From: Phoenix dactylifera
Lineage: Eukaryota; Streptophyta; Magnoliopsida; Arecales; Arecaceae
Assembly (NCBI RefSeq): GCF_009389715.1
Contig: NC_052399.1
Coordinates: forward strand, 9,984,585-10,048,584
DNA length: 64,000 bases
Direction: 5' to 3'
This document shows positions 48,652 through 57,640 of this stretch, piece after piece (position 1 is the stretch's first letter; the number at the start of each line of letters is the position of its first letter). Position numbers and translations under genes: made by a program. The notes below the pieces were generated by a model, which was not told the origin of the DNA, ran no database searches, and saw only the letters and a list, made by a program, of their open reading frames with translations.

Positions 48652-49766
48652 TTGTCTGAGCTTCTTCATGGCGTCTCTTTCATGCTTCTTAACACTAAAA
48701 GTTTCTCTGTTGCAACTTTCAGAATTCTATGGGTTGTATCTATTTTACACAAACTCTATCAGAGAAACTGTAAATCTCTGGATCATATCATGGTGATTAT
48801 TGCCTTTTATTCTTCTATTTAGTGCTTGGTTGTCCACATATCTTACTTTTAATGTTCTGGATACGGGCTTCATTAATCATGATTGCATTCGGATGCATCA
48901 GGATTTATAGACCTAGTGCAAGCGATGTAGCATCAGCGAGAATTTGTCTACGTGCATTGATGATTTTATTCAAGTTGTGATGCATCAAACAAAAGTTCAA
49001 TTTGAAGCATGTAATTGACACCGAGGAGGTTGCAGTTAGGTTGCTGATGGGTTTTCTTCCTTTCTTTCCTCTAATTGTCAAGTCAAAAGATTGGGTTGTG
49101 ACTTTCTGGTCAAATGTGGGGTGGGTTTTGTTCTGCTACTAGTTCAAGGTAAATGTGTTAAGAGTCCAAAGCACATTCAGCACGGTGCACCTTGAGTTGG
49201 CCTAAATGAACTTTGAGGAGTGACAAGAAACCTAAGTCCAATAATACTTGAATTACCCAAATAAAATTTGAGTCGCAGGAAACTTAAAGTTCAGTTGCAC
49301 TTAAATTGCGCGTTCTATAATATTTTCCTCGATCTCTGACTTGGAACATAAAAAATGGTCCAAGATGTGCAAGGACATTTATGTACATCTTTGTCTATAT
49401 ATTTCAATCTTCCCAACAAGAGAAAATGCATAGCATCCACAGGCCCAAACAGGCAGAGCCACAGAAATGGTTTCGGATCGGCTCCCAGAATGAGACCCAA
49501 GTATTCTTTTAGGCAACGATTGAGTCAAAAACTAACGAACTCATGTCAGATGACTCAGATCGGATAGGTCAATCTGATCCATTTTCAGCGCTACTTATAT
49601 TGGCGCATCTTTTCAGGGCGGCTAAAAATTTTTGACATAATTTTTTTTCTTTTTTTTTTTAAAAAAAAAGGAATCGAAAGAAATGACAAAGGCGTTCGTC
49701 GGAGGAGACGTGTGACAATGAAGTATAATATGTTATAATGTTTTGAATTCAATACGATAAGCAGCC
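48652..49766. other. 3' flank of DTM1 gene and spacer
   Basis: The 3' UTR of the DTM1-like gene, then AT-rich DNA, and the 5' flank of the tRNA gene. No other feature is supported. Confidence 0.5.
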
Positions 49767-49838
49767 ATCAGAGTGGCGCAGCGGAAGCGTGGTGGGCCCA
49801 TAACCCACAGGTCCCAGGATCGAAACCTGGCTCTGATA
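49767..49838 (+). tRNA. Initiator tRNA-Met (CAU)
   Basis: 72 nt, starting ATCAGAGTGGCGCAGCGG and ending GGCTCTGATA; acceptor-stem ends ATCAGAG and CTCTGAT pair. The anticodon CAT is at 49799-49801 in loop CCCATAACC with the GGG/CCC stem typical of initiators, and the T-arm is GGATCGAAACC (initiator-type, lacking TTC). The first pair A-T is also an initiator mark. Internal Pol III A and B boxes are intact and a T-run follows at about 49855. No intron. The gene looks functional. Its 3' end is what primes the copia element and the TRIM in this window. Confidence 0.97.
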
Positions 49839-51728
49839 AGGAGTGGCTTTCGCTTTTTGTTTCTTTTTTGTTTTTATTTATTTCTCAAACACTTGCATGG
49901 TTTCCTTTCTATTTTTCCTAAAAAACTTTGCAAGGTTCCGAATTAATTATATTCAACTTGTTCTATGCTTCACTTAATCCAAATTGTGGATGGGTTGAGC
50001 ATATTGAGCCAATCTTTTTGGATTTGGATGATTGATTTATCGTGGGGTTAGGTTTGGTTTTTAATTGGTTACAGTGAGCCTTGATTAATTTTAACTTGAT
50101 TATCTATTTGTGAACTAGGTGATAATCTTCGTTTTGAGGGAGAACGTAGGAAGCAAATCGCTTCCCCCATATTATTGGGTAAAAGCAAGGATGATTACAG
50201 TGAAAAGAATGGAAGAAGAGGACAGTGGTTACTAAGAGAGTACAATGGAGATCCTAGAATCAGAAGATTGGAGCTAATTAGATGTCAAGATATTTCTATG
50301 GCTCTCCAGGTTTTTCGCTAAGCATAAATTTCCTCAAAGTTTGAAGGTCTAAAGAGTTTTGGGAAGGACTGATTTAATGGAAAACCTTTTCCTTAGGAAA
50401 ATTCTCTAATTCCTCTCATGTGAAACATGCTGATGATAAGCTCATTCCAAGCACTTCTTGAAGATGACTGAATTTTCTTGTGTCTCTAGGTGGTCCAGAA
50501 TTATGTGATCATGTAATCTGATAAACTCAAATGCATTAACCTATCAAATCCATAAATAGTTTATCCAAATCTAAAATTCTCAAAATAAAAAGTGAATAAT
50601 CACAATACAGAGATAGGTTAACAAACAACATATTGATCTTAAATGACCCCATGGATATGCCAAGATAGAGAAGATCAGCTACACATCTAGCTTTGGCAAT
50701 CAATACTCTTGGAACATCACTAGTTCTTCTCTTCAGCAGGTATCAACAAATCAATTCCTGAATGTACTACAAATCTTTATCCCTAATGAATTATCGAACA
50801 TAGTTGATTTTCAAAGTTAATGAAGCATGGTTATTAGCAACCTTTCCTTTAAAAAAATAAAGGAAAAAATGTATTGACAAAAAATTAGAATGTATCTCGC
50901 TTAAAATTGTTCTTTTAGATGCATGGAGCTTTACCACTCTAGGAGACAGGTGCTTCTAGATCTGCGAAGTAGCATATAACAAAGAAGCAATAGCCTAACA
51001 GAGGATAGCAAAAACTCTCTATTGAAATAGAAGAATGAGAGAAGAGAATTATATTTCTGCTTGTCTTTACAATGTACATGAGTAGCCTTTATATAGACTA
51101 GAAGGCTGACGAAATTTGGTACGGCCGAATAAGTTTGGCACAATCAATCACAAATCAATTAAGAAAAAAATTTAGTAAGGTCGATTAAGTTTGGCATAAT
51201 CAATCAATCAATGAACCTAATCAATCATATGATTTTGACGCTCTCTATGATAAAAATTTAGGAGATGTTACACTTTCTTCCTCACTTGGAGCACTGCAAC
51301 CTTTGTTATTTTGAAACAAAATTATGATATAGGAAACCAGTGGTAAAACTGTGTGCAGATAGAGATACCAAAAGATTCATGGGATGTAAAATTTCTTTCA
51401 AGATCTTTGTAGGCTTTTGCCTCTTTTTCTTTTCCAACTTCGAAAAAGATGTGCTTGCTATAAGCCACCAGTGGTCACACAGGCACGCATGGACATGGTG
51501 GCACCTTGTCACAGAAGCTAGCATACGCATTAGCTAAAAGAACCAAACCTGCTGTTGATGGAGAGTCAAACCCATTCAACCAAGTGCGGACATTCTGGGT
51601 ATCGACCATGCTATAATACTCCAGATCATGAGAAACTCTTTGTGTGATATCTCGCAATATTCTTGGGCAAGGCTCTACAGGTATGTATGTATCATGTATG
51701 TATGTAAGTATGTATGTATGTATATATG
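49839..51728. other. AT-rich spacer with ATGT microsatellite
   Basis: No supported gene. A (ATGT)n / GTAT tract of about 45 bp lies at 51680-51728, immediately left of the next LTR. The 5-bp word before that LTR is ATATG (51724-51728). Confidence 0.5.
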
Positions 51729-52306
51729 TGTTGGGGGAATACAGCTTCCCCCCTAGTACATGAGAACCTCGTCACCAGGAGACCGCATGACGGCCGACCT
51801 TGGGCGGCCGAGGTCGGCGTCCGACCCCGGAACATCCGACTCGGAGAGCTCCCGACCTCGGAAGTCCGTCCTCGCCGCCCACCTACCGCGGTTGTACCCT
51901 TCCGAAGTTTGGCCGGGGGCCATACCCTGCCACCGCCTCCAGCATTTAATACGCATGATCTCTGCAAACCCACGGCTCACTCAACAATTAATGCATATCT
52001 CCGACTCACTTAACAATTAATGCATATCTCCGACTCACTCAACAATTAATGCATATCTCCGGCTCACTCAACAATTAATGCGCGTGGCTCCTATTACCTA
52101 CGGATCCTCAGCTCTCCACGGCAAATCGGCTCAGCAGGATCCGGTCGGCCGTGACAACTCTTTGATCCCGGCCTCACCTCCGACATCAAGGCATTAATTC
52201 ATCTGATCGCGCACCAACTCAAGCAACGTGCTGAGTCGTACGACGGCCTCGCCCTATCATATCACAGGTAATCCGACCCCCCTATAAAAATGGGACCCTT
52301 CCTTCC
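51729..52306 (+). mobile_element. 5' part of a family-A gypsy LTR, cut by the copia element
   Basis: Starts TGTTGGGGGAATACAGC and matches the solo LTR at 1774-2591 in opposite orientation, including the 29-bp units (about 51970-52085) and TATAAAA (52283-52289). It stops at 52306, shortly after the TATA box, where the copia LTR begins. About 240 bp of the LTR end is missing and does not reappear after the copia element. Confidence 0.87.
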
Positions 52307-52561
52307 TGATGACCCAAAAATTGATTTAAAGATTAATTTTGATGATCACAAAACCTTGAAGTATAATTACTAATGCTTGTGTTGCAAGAAGAAAGATAAT
52401 TTGTTTTGCAAGGAACATATCAAGTTGGAAAAATACAAGAAGGCTTCAAAAGCTCTCAAGAAAAGTTGGAAGAAAGCTACACTTCATTGGCCCAAGTTTC
52501 AAGTTCGAAGGATTCAAGTTGGAGGAGCAAAATCAAAGAAAGATTCAAAAGAATAGTCCTC

Positions 52562-52848
52562 GAGTCGACTCCTGGAAGTTCAGAGTCGACTCTGGCACTT
52601 TAACGTTTCAAGGAACAGTGCTCGAGTCGACTCCGGGATTCTGCGAGTCGACTCCGGGATTCTGCGAGTCGACTCCGACTGAGAACAAACAAAAAGACAG
52701 AGAGGTCAGCGCTACAGTGATCTCGAGTCGACTCCAACTTTAGTGCTACAGTGCGGAGTCGACTCCCAGCTACAGTGCCGGCAGACTACTATTCACGAGT
52801 CGACTCCTATTTCAGCCGAGTCGACTCCTGCTTCAGCCGAGTCGACTC
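52562..52848 (+). promoter_or_regulatory. Ten GAGTCGACTC palindromes in U3, helically spaced
   Basis: Perfect 10-bp palindromes start at 52562, 52583, 52624, 52645, 52666, 52725, 52756, 52797, 52818 and 52839. Steps are 21, 41, 21, 21, 59, 31, 41, 21 and 21 bp, nearly all close to whole turns of B-DNA. The array ends about 100 bp before the TATA box. It looks like an enhancer or repressor cluster for a dimeric DNA-binding protein. No factor was identified. Confidence 0.75.
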
Positions 52849-52946
52849 TAGCACGCTGGGAGGCATAACGGCTAGTTTTTTCTTGATTCCAACGGCTCTA
52901 TTTTTGTCTCTAACGGCTAGATTTTTGTTTTCACTCCCTCTAAAGC

Positions 52947-52953
52947 TATAAAA
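52947..52953 (+). promoter_or_regulatory. TATA box of the copia 5' LTR
   Basis: TATAAAA in context AAAGCTATAAAATCAAG; the same box is at 62429-62435 in the 3' LTR. Transcription would start about 30 bp downstream, which puts the hairpin array at 53349 in the RNA leader. Confidence 0.7.
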
Positions 52954-53348
52954 TCAAGAGGAGAGCTAGAAAAGAGGGTATGGAAGTGGGAGAAAATATT
53001 TAGAGAAGAGATTTGAAAGAGATTACAAGGAAAATCTCCCATAAGCACAAAAGGGCCATTCAAAGTAAAATAGAGAGAAGAAGAGCATCCAAGTGAATCC
53101 CAAAGCTTCCTCTCCATCCGTGTGCTGCCTCGGGGATCCTCTACTTCGTGCAAAATCAGAAGAGGGGCAAGTGAAGAAGAAGCCGAGTTCCTGCATCTAC
53201 AAATTAGTTTGAGGGCTTCTTCTCTTTTCTTTACTTATTTACATTTGCTATATTTGCTTATTTGAGAAGCTTGTATTTGATTTAAACTCTTGTTCTAATA
53301 TCTTGTAACTTGATTCAATCAAGGGATTGAATCAAGGGGTTAAGGTTT

Positions 53349-53567
53349 GTTGGTGAGCCTTTGGGGAAAACCAACCGGGTTGATTGTGAACCCAGAAAAC
53401 AATCATTGTAAGGTTATGGTTGGTGAGCCTTTGGAAAAACCAACTGGGTTGGATTGTGAGCCCGTGAAAACAATCGGTAGGTTCTAGTCGGTGAGCCTGT
53501 AAAAACCGACCGAGTTCGTTGTGATCTCGCAAAACAACAAGTTGGGTTGTGAGCTTGTAAAACAACC
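53349..53567 (+). promoter_or_regulatory. Seven tandem hairpins with covarying stems in the LTR leader
   Basis: Stem arms in order: GTTGG/CCAAC (53349/53371), GATTG/CAATC (53382/53400), GTTGG/CCAAC (53419/53440), GATTG/CAATC (53452/53471), GTCGG/CCGAC (53487/53506), GTTGT/ACAAC (53518/53534), GGTTGT/ACAACC (53545/53562). Loops are variants of TGAGCCTGTAAAA. The stems change sequence while staying complementary. The same array lies at about 62830-63055 in the 3' LTR. The role is unknown; it would be in the 5' leader of the genomic RNA. Confidence 0.75.
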
Positions 53568-54020
53568 GACTGTAATCTAAGGGATTATAGTGAAATTCCC
53601 AAGAGGTCTTGGGGAGTGGATGTAGGTGCTGGGGTGCACCGAACCACTATACATCTTTGTGTTTGTGATGCCTTATCTCTTGTATTTCATGCCTTCCATT
53701 CATGCTTGATTGTGTAATATCTCTAGCTTTGTTTTCTATAGAGTTATAAGTGATTTGCTTAGCTTCCACTCCATTCTTACCATACACATAGATTAAAATT
53801 GATCATACAACTATAAGTTGTTTTTAGATCAATTGCACCCTAAAGCCATAGTATAATTGCTCTAGCTTAATCTTCCACTACTTTACTTGTAATTGCCTAG
53901 AGCTTAAGTAAATAACATCTTATTATTCCGCTGCATTCTATTCAAAGTAAAAATTAGGGAACATAATTTTTAGAAAACCCAATTCACCCCCCCTCTTGGG
54001 TTGTCACCTTGGGCAACAAG

Positions 54021-54032
54021 TGGTATCAGAGC
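54021..54032 (+). other. Primer-binding site for initiator tRNA-Met
   Basis: TGGTATCAGAGC is the exact complement of the 3' end (with CCA) of the tRNA gene at 49767-49838. It lies 14 bp after the LTR end, the position where reverse transcription is primed. Confidence 0.93.
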
Positions 54033-54080
54033 AGGTGCTCTTTTATTAATTATAGTCTTAACCGACAAGAGCCAAAGATC

Positions 54081-55577
54081 ATGACAACTCAAATAGATAG
54101 TTTTCTAGGAAAGGGACAGTTAATTGATAGGCCTCCACTGTTTAATGGCATAAACTACACATATTGGAAAGCACGCATGCGCATTTTTATTCAATCACAA
54201 AACTATTATTTATGGAAAATCATAATAAATGACCTTCACACACTCTCTCAAACTATTAATGAAAAGGACTTAGCACAATTGAATGCTAATGCTATGAACA
54301 TATTATATTGTGCTATTTATGAAACGAAGTTTAATGAAATTTCTGCATGCTTATCTGCTAAGGAGATCAGGGATACTTTAGAAAATATTTATGATAAATC
54401 TCAGATTAGCTCACATGTGCTTCAATTGCGTACTAACAATGAGATTGCAGAATCCTCCACAGTAGCCGAGTCGACTCCCAGTTTGTCCGAGTCGACTCCT
54501 AGAGAAGAACAGTCTGAAAGGCAGAGACACAGTCTTGAAAATCCTGTGAACGAGTCGACTCCAAGTAGTTCCGAGTCGACTCCCAAGTTAGCCGAGTCGA
54601 CTCCGACAAGGCCTGAGTCGACTCCGAGGCAGAACAGTTCAAAAGACAGAGAATCATCTTTTAGGCCTCTGAGAACGAGACGTCTCCCGAAGATCTCGAG
54701 TCGACTCTCAAGTCAGTCGAGTCGACTCCAAGTAAACCCGAGTCGACTCGAGGAAGAAAAAACAACAAAAAAATTCAAAAGCTTCCTAAAGACAAAGAAG
54801 AAGAGGAAGCAAGAAGAAAGGAAGAAAGAGATAAAAAGCAAGAAAGCCTTGACCAAGGAAGAGTCAAGCAAAAAATTGAAAGCTAGAAGCAACAATGAAC
54901 TACAAGAGGTAACTAACTTATGTTTTATGGCATTAGAAGATAAAGTAGAATCTGAATCTAATTTTACACCAAATGAATTTCATAAAGAATATTCTTATGA
55001 TGAACTATTAAATGCTTTTCATGATTTGTATGGTGAATGTAGAAAATTAGCTATCAAAAATAAAAATCTTAAAAAGCTAAATCTCGAAATCTCAAAAGAA
55101 AGAAATTCTATTGCTAAAATATATGACAAACTAAATTCTGAAAATGAAAGCTTAAGGTTAAATTCAGAACAATTGATTCGGAAAAATCAGAATTTAATTA
55201 AAGAAAATCAAAACTTAAGTGAAGAAATTAACCAATCAAAATCTCTTATTAACAAATTCACTGTAAGTTCAGAACGATTAAAATTGATGTTTGAAAGCCA
55301 ATATGTTGCTTATGATAAATCAAAACTTGGCTTGACTCCTTTACTTGACAATAAATCTCTAGAGAAAAAGGTTATCAATGCATCAAGCAAACCATTAAAT
55401 AAGATAACATATTTCAAACATGAAAAGAATGGACATAACAACTTTACCTATCGTTCTAACATAATTAAATCAAGTGGTAAAGTTATTACAATTAAACAAA
55501 TTTGGGTTCCAAAAGGAACCATATGTCCTAACTCTCAAGGACCCAAGCAAGCTTGGGTACCCAAAATGAAAATATGA
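54081..55577 (+). CDS. Copia gag polyprotein, rearranged, zinc knuckle lost
   Basis: An open frame of 498 codons from ATG 54081 (MTTQIDSFLGKGQLIDRP). It starts with the copia gag domain (LFNGINYTYWKARM, residues about 20-35). Around residue 125 the domain breaks off and a Ser/Pro/Glu segment with repeated ESTP units follows (codons at 54468-54620), then Lys/Arg-rich sequence, a coiled-coil region (NENESLRL, LIKENQNLSEEIN) and the SIRE-type tail IKQIWVPKGT. The knuckle position reads YFKHEKNGHNNFTY: only Gly and His survive and the three metal-binding Cys are Tyr, His and Tyr. Still open but unlikely to bind RNA normally. An upstream in-frame extension to 54009 overlaps the PBS and is not coding. 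Confidence 0.78.
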   Translation: MTTQIDSFLGKGQLIDRPPLFNGINYTYWKARMRIFIQSQNYYLWKIIINDLHTLSQTINEKDLAQLNANAMNILYCAIYETKFNEISACLSAKEIRDTLENIYDKSQISSHVLQLRTNNEIAESSTVAESTPSLSESTPREEQSERQRHSLENPVNESTPSSSESTPKLAESTPTRPESTPRQNSSKDRESSFRPLRTRRLPKISSRLSSQSSRLQVNPSRLEEEKTTKKFKSFLKTKKKRKQEERKKEIKSKKALTKEESSKKLKARSNNELQEVTNLCFMALEDKVESESNFTPNEFHKEYSYDELLNAFHDLYGECRKLAIKNKNLKKLNLEISKERNSIAKIYDKLNSENESLRLNSEQLIRKNQNLIKENQNLSEEINQSKSLINKFTVSSERLKLMFESQYVAYDKSKLGLTPLLDNKSLEKKVINASSKPLNKITYFKHEKNGHNNFTYRSNIIKSSGKVITIKQIWVPKGTICPNSQGPKQAWVPKMKI

Positions 55578-57640
55578 GGATGTAGACATAGGTGTGCCAA
55601 GATACCCATGGAACAAATGGAACTTTCATACAAATGGGTGTTCAAGACACGTCAAAAATGAAACTTAAAACATACTTATGAAAAGCAATTTTAAATAATA
55701 AAAAATTTATAATAATAATAATAATGAAATCAGTAAACCTTGCATTTCATCATTATTTTTGCTTTAGTATTTGATTAAAATATGAATTGCAAGTATTGAC
55801 CAATTTTGTGATATAGAAAATACTTTTGGAAATATAATCAAATCACTTCATTTTATAGTATACTTTACTCACTATTGGACAAGTTGCTAAAAGATTAATC
55901 AATTTATTAAGAATAACTCTATGAATTCTCTATATGCTTGATTGAGAGTTTTTATCCATGGCATTATTGTTTATTGATCATAGATATGATAATGTGTACT
56001 TGGTGTGCTTTTGAATATATGCACTATGAATACCAAGATTAAAGAAACCATCTTTGGTATATAAAATCAACTCATGCTAGTATGTACTTAATCTCAAAAG
56101 ACCTTGCCATTGGCTTACTTAGATTATCTTCTGAAAGATCAAAGTTTACCATGCATGCTAACTAAGGAAACAAATAAAAATCAATTTCTAAATCTAAAGA
56201 TGTTGTTTCCATCACTAAGTTTTCAAAAGCTTACATTGGATGTGTTCTTGGCAAATAAAATTGAAATATTTTCTGTATTTGCTAAATCTTGTAAAAGTGT
56301 TTCAAATGATAAAGGTTTCCAAACTGTGAAGATAAAGAGTATCATGGCACAGTATTGAAAACTAAAATCCTGATAAAGTTTATACAGAAATTAATTATTT
56401 CAGCACCAAAGACACCTTAAGTAAAATAGGGTTAATAGAATTCTTGAAGAAATGAAAAAGACAATTGTGTATGATAGCCATCTACTTAAATGATTTTTTT
56501 TTAAAGGTTATCATCACTGCTTGTCATACATATGACTTCTATTAGATCTATTTTTGATGAAAACTTCTTTTGATCTTCTGAAAAATAGAAAATGAACTAC
56601 TGCATATCTCTCATATTTTTCAGTCGTACATACTATGCTTGATATGTTCTTATGAAAATAATGCCAAATCTGATAAAGATATGTCTATCCTTGGATATCA
56701 TTCATCAAGCAATGCATATAGAACATTCAATGAAAAGATTCGAGTTGTAGAAATATCAATTCATTTTGTTCCTTATGAGACTAATGATTTATTATCAAGA
56801 TACTAAAATTAAATTATATATGTATATGGTTAATCTTTTACATATAACAATCTGTAAACTTGTTAATAATTATAACCAAATTGAGTTTTTCAGAAATGCA
56901 CTTAATGAAGAAAAATTGATGACTACTAAAAGACTAAATCAAGAAAAGATGAAATAGATCTTGATTCTTGCATAATTAGAAGTAAAGATCACCATTATCA
57001 TTTGCTTGCTTTATGAGCTTTATATTCTATCAAATGAATGTGTAGAATGCACTCCTAGGTGCTTATTTTATTAAAGAAGATATATGTTAAATAACCACCA
57101 TATTTGAAAATACTTATTACAAATATGATAAAGCAATATATAATCTGGAACAAGCATCAAAAGCAGGATATAAAAGCTTAAGTAACTTTTTTTTATAGAA
57201 AGTAATAGTGATAAATCTATGCATCAAAAAGAAGAATTTGTGATATCTTATTTGCTCAAGGTATGCATTGATGACATCATTTTTGGTTCTACTAATGAAG
57301 AGTTATATGAAGATTTTACTAAGCTCATGCAAGGTGAGTTTGAAATATGTATGATGAATGAATTAGCATCTTCTCTCAAACTCCAAATTAAGACAAACAA
57401 GAAAGGGGATCTTCATTGACCAAAGTTAGTCCACAAGAAAACTCTCATAGAAGATTGGCATGAAGAAGGTATGTCTATGATCCCATCTTGTAGAATTTGA
57501 AAAGGATGAGCAAAGTAGATCTATTGTTTTAAAGCTGTATTGAAGCATGATAGAATAATTATTTTATCATACAGCTAGTAGACCAGATTGTATGCTCATT
57601 ATGTGCCCTTGTGCAAGACTTCAATCTAACTCTAATGTTT
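55578..57640 (+). pseudogene. Remnants of copia pol (integrase and reverse transcriptase)
   Basis: 56104-56358 encodes text like the end of the pre-integrase and integrase core (FAKSCKSVSNDKGFQTVKIK). 57219-57419 encodes VCIDDIIFGSTNEELYEDF, the RT catalytic block with CIDD in place of YVDD. SRPD-like RNase H entry text follows near 57570. Between these blocks the frame is lost and large parts are deleted. Nothing here can make an active enzyme. Confidence 0.75.

Larger units (their letters stand above)
52307..54006 (+). repeat. 5' LTR of the copia element
   Basis: U3 carries the GAGTCGACTC array (52562-52848) and the TATA box (52947-52953). R/U5 carries the hairpin array (53349-53567). The terminal inverted repeats are TGATGACCC and GGGTTGTCA (one imperfect position pair). 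Minus and plus frames across it are shadows. Confidence 0.92.

Noticed and set aside
53332-53565. 77-codon minus frame conserved in both copia LTRs (also 62814-63047)
   Set aside because: It is antisense to the hairpin array, and conservation follows from LTR duplication.
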